NCBI GenBank assembly: GCA_963817615.1
Contig: CAWFPH010000002.1
Coordinates: forward strand, 1,922,001 to 1,986,000
Direction: 5' to 3'
Source of the DNA: FEN-1219 sp963817615
GTDB lineage: Bacteria; Pseudomonadota; Gammaproteobacteria; Steroidobacterales; Rariloculaceae
Length of the DNA stretch: 64,000 bases
Numbering within the stretch: position 1 is the first letter of the stretch; each line of letters opens with the position of its first letter. Under the pieces are notes generated by a model. That model was given only the letters and a program-made list of their open reading frames with translations, had not been told where the DNA came from and did no database searches. Made by a program: the position numbers and the translations under genes. Of the stretch, positions 32,374 to 41,050 are shown in pieces.

Positions 32374-33498
32374 TCAAAAACGCATGATCGCAGCCATCGG
32401 TGCCTCGGTCGGCATCTGGCTCGCGGCGAGCAGATGGGCGCTGCCGCCGTGCCGCAACGTGAGAATCGCCTCGGCGTTGAAGGGCCCTTCGTCGCGCGGG
32501 TCCTCCGCGAGGTCGCCGCCCCGATCTCCGGCGCCGTCGAGCGCGCGGTCGCGGTTCACGAGCAGCGTGTCGACGCGCCCATCGCGGGCGGCTCGCCAAA
32601 TCTCCGCGGCGTCGTCGCTGGCTCCGCCGGTCCCGCTACGGGCCAGAAAGGTCGCGGCCCAGCGGTGCTCGGGATCGTTCGAGCGCGCCTCGAGCGCCGG
32701 TCGCGCGAACTCGCGCAACTGGGTGGCCGACGTGCGATCGTGATTGCCGTAGATTTGCTCGTCTACCAGCGTGAGATGGCCGGCCGTGCGGCGGAAGATG
32801 GCGGCGAGGTGCGCGTCGCCCGCGAGCAGCAGCGGCACGGCTGCGCCGTGGAGCTGGTGGGCGAGGCCCGCGGCGATACGCCGGCAATAGGTTTCGAGCT
32901 CCGCGAGGACATCGTCTTCACCGGTGCCTTGACCGTGGTGGATGCTGCGCCGGCCGCCGGCCGAGTGATGCTGGGACGCGGGCTGCTCGATATCGGCGCC
33001 GACCGCGTCGATCAGCGAACGCGGCACCGCGGCGTCGAGCGGCGCGTCGCCTGCGTCGGTGTGCGCGACGTCGACCAGCCGCACGCATTTGCGTGACAGC
33101 GCGAGCACGTAGCCGCGCGCGGGCTCCCGGTCGAGCGCGAGCAACGGCACGACGTCGAAGCGGCGCGCCAGCGTGAGCCGCGGCACGAACGATTCCGGGC
33201 ATGCGAGCGACAGGCACTTGTCGCCGCTCACGAACAGCGCGAGCCCGTCGCCCGGCACCTGCCGCAGGTCGTCGCCGGTCGCCGCCGCAATGCGCTCGAC
33301 GGTCACGGCGGCCTTGCGCCGGTCGGCGCACCTGGTCGCGAGCGCGCCCTCGACCCGACGCAGCATGTTCTTCAACCGGATGCCGTTTTGGCGAGCGTCG
33401 CGGCCGGCGTGCAGCATCGGGAGGTAGGCCGAGATCGCCGTCTCGTCGTCGGCTTCCCCGAGCAGCTGGCGCAACACGTGACGATGGAAACGCTCCAT
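32374..33498 (-). CDS. baeRF3-type (bacterial archaeo-eukaryotic release-factor-like) protein
   Basis: A 374-residue cytoplasmic protein of the eRF1/Pelota-related baeRF families. The N-terminal part (ETAISAYLPMLHAGRDARQNGIRLKNMLRRVE) and the central VPLLALDREPARGYVLALS block are family-typical, and a C-terminal eRF1 domain-3-like part ends with DTLLVNRDRALD and LRHGGSAHLLA. Ribosome-rescue or stress roles have been proposed for these families; evidence is mostly genomic. Start ATG with GGGAGGA upstream. It is convergent with udgX (25 bp) and divergent from nuoI. Confidence 0.82.
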   Translation of the reverse strand: MERFHRHVLRQLLGEADDETAISAYLPMLHAGRDARQNGIRLKNMLRRVEGALATRCADRRKAAVTVERIAAATGDDLRQVPGDGLALFVSGDKCLSLACPESFVPRLTLARRFDVVPLLALDREPARGYVLALSRKCVRLVDVAHTDAGDAPLDAAVPRSLIDAVGADIEQPASQHHSAGGRRSIHHGQGTGEDDVLAELETYCRRIAAGLAHQLHGAAVPLLLAGDAHLAAIFRRTAGHLTLVDEQIYGNHDRTSATQLREFARPALEARSNDPEHRWAATFLARSGTGGASDDAAEIWRAARDGRVDTLLVNRDRALDGAGDRGGDLAEDPRDEGPFNAEAILTLRHGGSAHLLAASQMPTEAPMAAIMRF

Positions 33499-33605
33499 TC
33501 GAATCCTCCCCGCCTGCTTTTGTCGAGGCGGAGCAAGAGCTGTGCCAGTGGCTTGTCGCGATACCGGGCATGCTTCTTGCTCGACCGGCTCCTGGAGAAT
33601 GCACC

Positions 33606-34088
33606 GTGATTGCCGATCGTTTGACACAGCTCGTGCCGGTCGACCTGCTGCGCGGCCTCGGCGTGACGCTGCGCAATCTGCTCGTGAAAAAGGTGACCGT
33701 TCGGTTTCCGGAGGAAAGGACGCCGAAGTCGCCGCGCTTTCGCGGGCTGCACGCGCTGCGGCGCTACCCGAATGGCGAGGAACGCTGCATCGCGTGCAAG
33801 CTTTGCGAGGCCGTGTGTCCGGCGCTCGCGATCACGATCGATTCGAACACCGGGCCGGAGGGCTTGCGGCGCACGACGCGCTACGACATCGATCTGTTCA
33901 AGTGCATCTACTGCGGCTTCTGCGAGGAGGCCTGCCCCGTCGACGCGATCGTGCTCACGCGCATCGACGCGTATCACCTGGAGCGCCGCGGCGAGAACAT
34001 TCTGACCAAGGACATGCTGCTCGCGATCGGCGATGCGAACGAGGTCGAGATCGCTCGCGACCGGGCCGCGGATTCGCTCTATAAGTGA
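33606..34088 (+). CDS. nuoI: NADH-quinone oxidoreductase subunit I (NuoI), isolated copy
   Basis: A 160-residue 8Fe ferredoxin-like subunit. Clusters N6a/N6b are ligated by CIACKLCEAVCP and CIYCGFCEEACP, both complete. The N-terminus (GLGVTLRNLLVKKVTVRFPEE) and PRFRGLHALRRYP are canonical for proteobacterial NuoI. The GTG at 33606 is chosen because GGAGA lies eight bases upstream and the length then matches the family. No other nuo gene is near, so this is either a second copy or an accessory ferredoxin recruited elsewhere. It could still assemble into complex I. Confidence 0.88.
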   Translation: MIADRLTQLVPVDLLRGLGVTLRNLLVKKVTVRFPEERTPKSPRFRGLHALRRYPNGEERCIACKLCEAVCPALAITIDSNTGPEGLRRTTRYDIDLFKCIYCGFCEEACPVDAIVLTRIDAYHLERRGENILTKDMLLAIGDANEVEIARDRAADSLYK

Positions 34089-34092
34089 GACC

Positions 34093-34470
34093 CTAAGGCT
34101 TCCGGCCGAAGGCCTTGCGCAGCTCGGGCTTCGCGCGCTCCAACAGCCGTTTGCGAGCCGGCGACAGGTTGCGGCCCGCCCGGTTGATGTAGAAGTTCAG
34201 CATCGACATTGCGGATTGCAGCGGTGTGCCCTTGCGCCGCTCGCTGCGCTCGGCGGAGCGCTTGAGCGAGGCCGCGATTCGCGCGGGGCTGCGCGATTTG
34301 AAGATGTCGCGCTCGAGATCGAGCGCGTCGCTGTTGCGTGAGACGCCCGCGGACCAATACCGCCCGCCGTCGCCGCGAGCCCGCTTCGTGCCCGGGGCGG
34401 CGCCGCGGTGCGTCGGCCGCTTCGTAGAACGGCGGGTCTTGCGCCGCTGCGTCGAGCCCCGTGTCGCCAC
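34093..34470 (-). CDS. DUF3175 family protein
   Basis: A 125-residue protein. Residues 1-35 are very basic; the remainder is the DUF3175 domain: YWSAGVSRNSDALDLERDIF, then SLKRSAERSERRKGTPLQSA and MLNFYINRAGRNLSPARKR. The family is unknown but highly basic and often lies near DNA-repair or stress genes, hinting at nucleic-acid binding (inference). GTG start with GGAG at nine bases. It ends 4 bp from nuoI (convergent). Confidence 0.85.
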   Translation of the reverse strand: MATRGSTQRRKTRRSTKRPTHRGAAPGTKRARGDGGRYWSAGVSRNSDALDLERDIFKSRSPARIAASLKRSAERSERRKGTPLQSAMSMLNFYINRAGRNLSPARKRLLERAKPELRKAFGRKP

Positions 34471-34484
34471 GCCCTGATCTCCGC

Positions 34485-34634
34485 TCAGTGATGCTTGAAA
34501 TACTGCACCGCGCGCTCGTGCTTCTCGGCAGCGGCCCGCGTGTCGAACGTGCCCAAGTTGCGCCGCTTGCCTGTCCGCGGATCGGTTTTGCGCGAGTAGA
34601 GGCGATATTGGCCTGATTTCAGCTTACGAATCAT
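34485..34634 (-). CDS. Small conserved 49-residue basic protein
   Basis: A short gene encoding MIRKLKSGQYRLYSRKTDP, then RTGKRRNLGTFDTRAAAEKH and ERAVQYFKHH. The layout, a beta-hairpin (YRLYSRK...RRNLGTF) then a helix (TRAAAEKHERAVQYF), resembles the arm-type DNA-binding domain of tyrosine recombinases, here as a free-standing protein. Such short proteins recur in proteobacteria, so I regard it as real. AAGG stands 8 bases before the ATG. It is 14 bp upstream of the DUF3175 gene and likely co-transcribed. Confidence 0.75.
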   Translation of the reverse strand: MIRKLKSGQYRLYSRKTDPRTGKRRNLGTFDTRAAAEKHERAVQYFKHH

Positions 34635-34768
34635 GCGTAACACCTTGCAACTTCAGTGCCGAGGAGCCGGCACGGGACGCTCGCCTTGCCGAGGCCGTCC
34701 GACTTGGCTACCTTCGGAGCTGCGGCGCTTTCCTCCTGAGCGGCCGCCCAATCGACCGGAATCAAGCA

Positions 34769-35722
34769 GTGCGCCCGAGCCTTTTGAAACTCTCGATCGA
34801 CGAGATCCGCGAGCGTTATGCGCGCACGGACGAGCCGGTCACCCCGCAAGCTTTGAACAAGCTCAAGCGCGACCCTCGGCAAGGCGTCCGGACGATCTAC
34901 GAGGCGCTCAAGAAGCGTTACGACCGGGACTGCACCGAGCGCTCGCGGCTCGACGCGATGCTGAACTTCGAGCGCGTGCTGTGGCGGGCCGGCGTGGAGC
35001 GCATCGCGGGCGTCGACGAGGTCGGCATGGGACCGCTCGCAGGCCCCGTGATCGCGGCCGCGGTCGTGTTTCCGCCCCACACCGAGCTCGCCGGCATCGA
35101 CGACTCGAAGCGCCTGACGCCCGAAGAGCGCGAGGCGGCCGAACGCCGAATTCGCGCGGCCGCCGCCGCCATCGGGATCGGCGAGGCGAGCGTGGAGGAG
35201 ATCGACCGCGTCAACATCTATCAGGCCGGCCTGCTTGCGATGCGCCGGGCCGTCGAAGCGCTGGCCGAACGGCCGCAGCACGTGCTCGTGGACGCGCGCA
35301 GCATCCCCGGCGTGGCCGCGCCGCAGAACTGCTTCAACAAGGGCGACGGGCTCAACTTCTCGATTGCCGCGGCCTCGATCGTCGCGAAGACGCACCGTGA
35401 CCGTCTGATGGACGCGCTCGCCGAGCACCATCCGGGCTACGGCTTCGAGCGCCACAAAGGCTATTCCACGCCCGATCACCAGCAAGCCATCCGCACGCGC
35501 GGCCCGTGCGCCGCGCACCGCAAGTCGTTCACGTTCATACGAGAGTTGTGCGGCGAGTACGCGCCGCTGTTCTACGAGCTGAAGCGGAAGCTCGACGCGG
35601 CGGCCGGCGCGGCCGATCTCATGGCGCTCGAGCGGGAGCTCGAAGTCCGCCGCGACGCCCTCGCCGAGCACGAGCAGCGCAAGCTCAAGCTTGTGATCGG
35701 CAGGCGTTGGAAGACGTTGTAG
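34769..35722 (+). CDS. rnhB: Ribonuclease HII, long atypical form
   Basis: A 317-residue RNase HII. The core begins near residue 78: GVDEVGMGPLAGPV carries Asp83 and Glu84; LVDARSIPG gives the third acid and ASIVAKTHRDRLM the fourth, so the DEDD site is complete. Two features are unusual. The GRG motif next to the active site, which reads the RNA-DNA junction, is GMG (Arg replaced by Met87). And the protein has a ~78-residue N-terminal helical extension and a ~60-residue C-terminal coiled-coil-like tail, against ~200 residues in standard enzymes. GTG start at 34769; no strong ribosome site. Confidence 0.87.
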   Translation: MRPSLLKLSIDEIRERYARTDEPVTPQALNKLKRDPRQGVRTIYEALKKRYDRDCTERSRLDAMLNFERVLWRAGVERIAGVDEVGMGPLAGPVIAAAVVFPPHTELAGIDDSKRLTPEEREAAERRIRAAAAAIGIGEASVEEIDRVNIYQAGLLAMRRAVEALAERPQHVLVDARSIPGVAAPQNCFNKGDGLNFSIAAASIVAKTHRDRLMDALAEHHPGYGFERHKGYSTPDHQQAIRTRGPCAAHRKSFTFIRELCGEYAPLFYELKRKLDAAAGAADLMALERELEVRRDALAEHEQRKLKLVIGRRWKTL

Positions 35723-35792
35723 CGCCCACTGGCCGCGTGGCCGGTTGCGAACGGAGGGTCGAGAGCCGATGGCACGTGAATTGCTTTACTGT

Positions 35793-35808
35793 CCGGTAAG
35801 AATACCGG
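35793..35808. repeat. Short hairpin between rnhB and the glg/tre operon
   Basis: CCGGTA-AGAA-TACCGG is a perfect 6-bp stem with a 4-base loop, about 70 bp after the rnhB stop and 100 bp before the glgC-like start. It lacks a following T-run, so an operator or weak terminator are both possible. Confidence 0.4.
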
Positions 35809-35908
35809 CTGTGACCGCGAAATCGTGGAAGGCACGGCCGGATGAGAACTGCGCGTTGCAACGTTTGGAAATGGCTCCCCACGATTTGCAAACGCGGCAA
35901 GGGACACG

Positions 35909-37138
35909 ATGATTCGAGCGAGGGGTTCCGATGCCGCAGTGAGACGGCTCAGCGCCGAGACGCTGGCGGTCGTTCTCGCCGGGGGCAGCGGCGCGCGCTT
36001 GGGCGCGTTGACGGCGCTCCAGACCCCGGCCGCGGTGCCGTTCGGCGGCCAGTACCGGGCCATCGACTTCACGCTGTCGAACTGCGTGAACTCCGAGATC
36101 CGCCGCATCGCTTTGCTCACCCAATACAAGTCGCAATCGCTGATTCGCCATGTCCAGCGCGGCTGGAGCTTTTTTCATCGACCGCTCGGCGAGTTCGTCG
36201 AGATCTGGCCCGCGCAGCAGCGCGACGGCGAACGCTGGTATGGCGGCACGATCGACGCGATCCACCAGAACCTCGACCTGATCGAGGCCGCGGAACCGAA
36301 GTACGTGATCGTGCTCGCGGCCGATCAGATCTACGCGCTCGACTATGCCGACATGCTCGAGCGGCATGCGGACAGCGGCGCGGACGCCACGCTCGCGTGC
36401 GTCGAGCGCTCGGCTGCCGAGGCGAGCGGCCACGAGGTCGCCGCGCTCGATCGGACGCTGCGCATCGAGCGCATCGGGGCGCCTGCCCGCCGCGGCGGGC
36501 CGCGATTCGTGCCGATCGGCGCCTGCGTATTCGACACGGCGTTCCTGCGCTCGCAGATCGCCGACTGGCGCCGCCGCTCGGCCGTCTGCGACCTCGCGCG
36601 CGACCTGCTGCCGCAAGCGGCGCGCGATGCCTACGTGGTCGCGCATGTCGTGCGCGACGGTCCGCGGCCGGGCTACTGGCGCGAGCTCGACACGGTCGAG
36701 CGCTACTGGCGCGCGCACATGGAGCTGCTGGACGACGCCGCACCGGCGGTGCTCAACGATCCGGAGTGGCCGATCTTCACCTCCCATGAGCCGTTGCCGC
36801 CCGCGCAGATTCGCGCGGGCGCGAAGGTCGATACCGCGGTCGTAAGCCCCGGCTGTCTGGTCGCGGGGGAGGTCGCGCACTCGGTGCTCTCGACGGGCTG
36901 TACGGTCGATCCGGGAGCGACCGTCAGGGATTGCGTCCTGCTGCCCGGCGCGCGCGTCGGCTCCGGCTGCATGCTCGAGCGCGTGGTCGTCGACAGCAAC
37001 TGCGCGGTTGCGCCGGGTACCGTGCTCGGGTCGCAGCGGGCGGGGGCGCGCAGCCACTATGTGTCCCCGCGTGGCGTCGTGCTCGTCGCGCCGCCCGCAG
37101 CGAGCGCGTCCGGCGATGCCGCTCGCAAGATCGCTTGA
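35909..37138 (+). CDS. glgC: GlgC-like ADP-glucose pyrophosphorylase with altered active site
   Basis: A 409-residue GlgC homologue: nucleotidyltransferase domain (15-275) and left-handed beta-helix (295-375). Overall similarity is high (SNCVNSEIRRIALLTQYKSQ, HVQRGWSFF, PAQQRDGERWYGGT). But key positions differ: the segment that is normally RAKPAVxFGGKFR reads QTPAAVPFGGQYR (38-50); GDHIY is ADQIY (138-142, Asp139 kept); the glucose-1-P-binding EKP is GAP (190-192), removing its Lys; and YWRDVGT is YWRELDT. Loss of both Lys suggests weak or no catalysis, as in regulatory GlgD-type subunits. AAGGGA precedes the ATG. First gene of the glg/tre operon. Confidence 0.85.
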   Translation: MIRARGSDAAVRRLSAETLAVVLAGGSGARLGALTALQTPAAVPFGGQYRAIDFTLSNCVNSEIRRIALLTQYKSQSLIRHVQRGWSFFHRPLGEFVEIWPAQQRDGERWYGGTIDAIHQNLDLIEAAEPKYVIVLAADQIYALDYADMLERHADSGADATLACVERSAAEASGHEVAALDRTLRIERIGAPARRGGPRFVPIGACVFDTAFLRSQIADWRRRSAVCDLARDLLPQAARDAYVVAHVVRDGPRPGYWRELDTVERYWRAHMELLDDAAPAVLNDPEWPIFTSHEPLPPAQIRAGAKVDTAVVSPGCLVAGEVAHSVLSTGCTVDPGATVRDCVLLPGARVGSGCMLERVVVDSNCAVAPGTVLGSQRAGARSHYVSPRGVVLVAPPAASASGDAARKIA

Positions 37139-37160
37139 TCCAGACGTTGCCGCCCGCGCA

Positions 37161-39263
37161 ATGACCGAACGGTCCACGAGCGTCTGGCCCGGCACTCCCT
37201 ATCCGCTCGGCGCGACCTGGGACGGCGAGGGCGTGAACTTCGCGCTGTTCTCCGAGCACGCCGAGCGCGTCGAGCTATGCCTGTTCGATGGCGCATCGAA
37301 GCAGATCGAAACGCGGATCACGGTGCCCGAGTACACTCACCAGACCTGGCACTGCTATCTGCCCGACGCGCGGCCCGGGCAACTCTATGGCTATCGGGTG
37401 TACGGCCCGTATGCGCCGAGCCAGGGTCAGCGCTTCAATCCGAACAAGCTGTTGATCGACCCCTACGCGAAGTCGATCCGCGGCGATCTCAAGTGGGGCA
37501 ATCAGCACTTCGGTTATCGCATCGGCAGCCCGAAGGGGGATCTCTCGTTCGATCGGCGCAACAACGCCGCGACGATGCTGCGTTGCGAAGTGGTCGATCC
37601 GGCGTTCAGCTGGGGCGACGACCGCCCGCCGCAAACGCCGTGGGGCGATACCGTCATCTACGAGCTGCACGTGAAGGGCTTCACCGAGCGGCATCCCGGC
37701 GTGCCGGATCACCTGCGCGGCACGTACGGCGGCATCGCGAGCCAAGCGGCGATCGACCACCTGCGGAGACTCGGCGTGACGGCGGTCGAGCTCATGCCGA
37801 TTCACGCCTTCATCGACGACCGTCATCTGATCGAGCGCGGCTTGAGAAACTATTGGGGCTACAACACGATCGGCTTCTTCGCGCCCGAGACCCGTTACTG
37901 CGCGCGCGGCCAGCTGAACGAATTCAAGACGATGGTCCGGAAGCTCCATTCCGTAGGGATAGAGGTGATTCTCGACGTCGTCTACAACCACACGGCCGAG
38001 GGCAACGAGCTCGGGCCGACGCTCTCCTTTCGCGGCATCGACAACTCGGCCTACTACCGGCTCTCGCCTCAGGACCCGCGCTACTACACGGACTACACCG
38101 GCTGCGGCAATACGCTGAACATGATGCATCCGCGCGTGCTGCAGCTGATCATGGACAGCCTGCGCTACTGGGTCACCGAGATGCACGTCGACGGCTTCCG
38201 CTTCGACTTGGCGGCCGCACTCGCGCGCGAGCTGCACGACGTCGACCGGCTCGGCGCGTTCTTCGACATCATTCATCAGGATCCGCTGCTGTCGCAGGTC
38301 AAGCTGATCGCCGAGCCTTGGGATCTCGGCGAGGGCGGCTACCAGGTCGGCAACTTCCCGGTCGGCTGGACCGAGTGGAACGGCCGCTACCGCGACACCG
38401 TGCGCCGCTATTGGAAGGGCGACGACGGCACGATCGGCGATTTCGCATACCGACTCACCGGCTCCGCCGATCTCTACGAGACCAGCGGCCGGCTGCCGAC
38501 CGCGAGCGTGAATTTCGTGACGGCGCACGATGGGTTCACGCTCGAGGACCTCGTGAGCTACAACGAGAAGCACAACGAGGCGAATCGCGAGGACAACCGC
38601 GATGGGGAGAGCCACAACGATAGTTGGAACTGCGGCGTGGAAGGACCGACCGACGACGCGGCCGTCGCCGCGCTGCGTGCACAGCAGAAGCGCAATTTCC
38701 TCGCGACGCTGCTGTTCTCGCAGGGTGTGCCGATGCTGCTTGCCGGAGATGAGCTCGGCCGCACGCAGCGGGGCAACAACAACACGTATTGCCAGGACAA
38801 CGAGCTCAGTTGGATCGACTGGGGCGCAGCCGACGACGAGCTGATCGCGTTCACCGCACAGCTGGTCCGTCTGCGAAAGACCCATCCGACGTTTCGGCGC
38901 CGCCGCTATTTCCAAGGCAAGCACCTGCGCGGCCAGGACCTGCAGTGGCTGAACCCCGACGGCGCCGAGATGACGCCCGAGAATTGGGCCGACCCGTTTG
39001 CGCGCTGCTTGGGCGCGCTGTACACCGCCTCGGGATTCGAGGAGCGGTCGCCGCGCGGCGAGCGGATCACCGACGACGATTTCCTGCTGCTGGTGAACGC
39101 TCACTACGAGGGCATCGATTTCCGTTTGCCGCAGTCGGGACCCTGGCGCGCGCTCGTCGATACGGCGCGTCAGCTCGATCCGCGCGATGCGGCCGAGCCG
39201 CAGCTCGAGCGTTACGTGATCGAGGGGCGCTCACTGGCGCTTTTGATCCGCGACAAGCAATGA
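37161..39263 (+). CDS. glgX: GlgX: glycogen debranching enzyme
   Basis: A 700-residue GH13 isoamylase-type enzyme. Residues 1-150: CBM48 (starting YPLGATWDGEGVNFALFSEHAERV). Residues 155-600: TIM barrel with DVVYNHT, nucleophile Asp in VDGFRFDLA, acid Glu in LIAEPWD and the transition-state Asp in TAHDGFTL. A small beta domain closes the protein. It hydrolyses alpha-1,6 branches of phosphorylase-limited glycogen, releasing malto-oligosaccharides that can feed TreY. It starts 22 bp after the glgC-like gene and overlaps treZ by ATGA. Confidence 0.96.
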   Translation: MTERSTSVWPGTPYPLGATWDGEGVNFALFSEHAERVELCLFDGASKQIETRITVPEYTHQTWHCYLPDARPGQLYGYRVYGPYAPSQGQRFNPNKLLIDPYAKSIRGDLKWGNQHFGYRIGSPKGDLSFDRRNNAATMLRCEVVDPAFSWGDDRPPQTPWGDTVIYELHVKGFTERHPGVPDHLRGTYGGIASQAAIDHLRRLGVTAVELMPIHAFIDDRHLIERGLRNYWGYNTIGFFAPETRYCARGQLNEFKTMVRKLHSVGIEVILDVVYNHTAEGNELGPTLSFRGIDNSAYYRLSPQDPRYYTDYTGCGNTLNMMHPRVLQLIMDSLRYWVTEMHVDGFRFDLAAALARELHDVDRLGAFFDIIHQDPLLSQVKLIAEPWDLGEGGYQVGNFPVGWTEWNGRYRDTVRRYWKGDDGTIGDFAYRLTGSADLYETSGRLPTASVNFVTAHDGFTLEDLVSYNEKHNEANREDNRDGESHNDSWNCGVEGPTDDAAVAALRAQQKRNFLATLLFSQGVPMLLAGDELGRTQRGNNNTYCQDNELSWIDWGAADDELIAFTAQLVRLRKTHPTFRRRRYFQGKHLRGQDLQWLNPDGAEMTPENWADPFARCLGALYTASGFEERSPRGERITDDDFLLLVNAHYEGIDFRLPQSGPWRALVDTARQLDPRDAAEPQLERYVIEGRSLALLIRDKQ

Positions 39264-41050
39264 GAAGCCGGCACGCAATGCCGTTCGGCGCGGAGCTCAC
39301 GCAGCGCGGCGTGCGCTTTGCGGTCTGGGCGCCGGCGGCGCGCGAGGCGCGCGTGCACGTGGACGGCGAGGTGCTGCCGATGACGCTCGGCGCCGACGGC
39401 TTGTTCGTTTGCACGAGCTTGAGCTCGCGCGCCGGATCGCGCTATCTGTTTTCGTTCGACACGACCGACGTTCACGTGCCCGATCCCGCGTCGCGATTCA
39501 ATCCGGACGACGTGCACGGCCCGAGCGAGGTGATCGATCCCGAGGCGTTCGAATGGCCCGACGTCGACTGGCGCGGCCGGCCGTGGCGCGACGCGGTGAT
39601 CTACGAGCTGCACGTCGGCACGTTCACGCTCGAGGGCACGTATGCCGCGGCCGCCGAGCGGCTCGATTATCTCGCCTCGCTGGGCGTGACGGCCGTCGAG
39701 CTCATGCCGCTCGCGGACACGCCCGGCCGCTGCAACTGGGGGTACGACGGCGCGCTGCCGTTCGCGCCCGAGAGCGGCTTCGGCCGGCCTGACGACTTGA
39801 AGCGTTTCGTCGCGCGTGCGCACGAGCTGAAGCTCATGGTGCTGCTCGACGTCGTCTACAATCATTTCGGCCCCGACGGCAACTATCTGCATCTGTACGC
39901 GCCCCAGTTCTTCACGCCGCGCCACCACACGCCGTGGGGCAACGCGATCAACTTCGACGATTCGGCGAGCGCCACGGTGCGCAGCTTCTTCATCGAGAAT
40001 GCGCTCTATTGGCTCGAGGAGTACCATTTCGATGGGCTCAGGCTCGACGCCGTGCACAGCATCGCAGACGATTCCGAGCCGACGTTTTTGGCGGATCTCG
40101 CGACGGTCGTGCGGCGGCTCGACCTCGGCCGGCGGACGCATTTGGTGCTCGAGAACGACGACAACGCCGCACACTATCTCGAGCGGACCAGCGACGGCCG
40201 GCCCCGGGCCTACAGCGCGCAGTGGAACGACGACTTTCATCACGCGCTGCACGTGCTCTTGACCAGCGAGAAGCGCGGCCACTATCAGGACTACCAGCGT
40301 CCCGGCGAGGAGCTGCTCCGCACGCTCGTGGAGGGGTTCGCCTATCAGGGCGAGCGTTCGAGCTACCGCGGCGGCCGAGCGCGCGGCGAGCGCAGCGCGG
40401 GGCTGCCGCCCGAAGCGTTCGTGAATTTCCTGCAGAACCACGACCAGATCGGCAATCGCCCCGACGGCAAGCGGCTCTGGATGCTCGTGCCGCCGGCGCG
40501 CATGCGAGCGGCGGAGACGCTGCTCGCGCTGCTGCCTACTCCGATCCTGATGTTCATGGGCGACGAGTTCCACGCGCCGAGCCCTTTTCCGTTCTTTTGC
40601 GACTTTCCGGAAGCGCTCGGGGCCGCCGTCGCCGAGGGCCGCCGCCGCGAGTTCGCGAAGCTCGCCGAGCCGGGGCACGAGCTCGACGCGATGCCGGCAC
40701 CGAACACGCCGGAGGCGCGCGCGGCCGCGGTGCTCGACTGGGACGCGCTCGACCGCGAGCCGCACGCGAGCGCGCTCGAGCGCACGCGCGAGCTGCTCAG
40801 GCTGCGCCGCGAGACGCTGCGCGCGCGGCTGCCGGCGCGCGATCCGATCGGCGAGATGCTCGGCGAGCGCGCGCTCGTCGTGCGCTGGACGCTCGCCGAC
40901 GGTGCGAAGCTCAGGCTCGTCGCGAACCTGTCCGACGCCGCGGTGCCGATTGCGCCGCTGCCGCCCGCCGAGCCGCTCGCCACGAGCGGCGAGGGGGCGT
41001 CCGCAAGCTCACTGCCGCCTTGGTACGCGGCTTGGACGCTGGAGCGCTGA
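39260..41050 (+). CDS. treZ: TreZ: malto-oligosyltrehalose trehalohydrolase
   Basis: A 596-residue GH13 enzyme. Residues 5-95: N-terminal CBM48-like domain (RGVRFAVWAPAAREARVHV). Barrel motifs: DVVYNHFGPDGNYL, nucleophile Asp in FDGLRLDAVHSI, general acid Glu in HLVLENDDN, and QNHDQIGNR with the third Asp. VIYELHVGTFT and the LENDDN motif are TreZ-typical rather than GlgB-typical. It releases trehalose from maltooligosyltrehalose. ATG at 39260 overlaps the glgX stop; a second in-frame ATG at 39278 is possible. TreY follows with no gap. Confidence 0.95.
   Translation: MRSRHAMPFGAELTQRGVRFAVWAPAAREARVHVDGEVLPMTLGADGLFVCTSLSSRAGSRYLFSFDTTDVHVPDPASRFNPDDVHGPSEVIDPEAFEWPDVDWRGRPWRDAVIYELHVGTFTLEGTYAAAAERLDYLASLGVTAVELMPLADTPGRCNWGYDGALPFAPESGFGRPDDLKRFVARAHELKLMVLLDVVYNHFGPDGNYLHLYAPQFFTPRHHTPWGNAINFDDSASATVRSFFIENALYWLEEYHFDGLRLDAVHSIADDSEPTFLADLATVVRRLDLGRRTHLVLENDDNAAHYLERTSDGRPRAYSAQWNDDFHHALHVLLTSEKRGHYQDYQRPGEELLRTLVEGFAYQGERSSYRGGRARGERSAGLPPEAFVNFLQNHDQIGNRPDGKRLWMLVPPARMRAAETLLALLPTPILMFMGDEFHAPSPFPFFCDFPEALGAAVAEGRRREFAKLAEPGHELDAMPAPNTPEARAAAVLDWDALDREPHASALERTRELLRLRRETLRARLPARDPIGEMLGERALVVRWTLADGAKLRLVANLSDAAVPIAPLPPAEPLATSGEGASASSLPPWYAAWTLER

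Noticed and set aside
33566..33581. Sigma-54-like GGGCAT-N5-TTGCT upstream of nuoI
   Set aside because: Two mismatches in the -24 half and it gives a very short leader; I expect about this many such near-matches by chance.
34646..34661. Sigma-54-like CGGCAC-N5-TTGCA upstream of the 49-residue gene
   Set aside because: Only one mismatch, but the predicted transcription start falls one base before the ATG, which would delete the apparent ribosome site.
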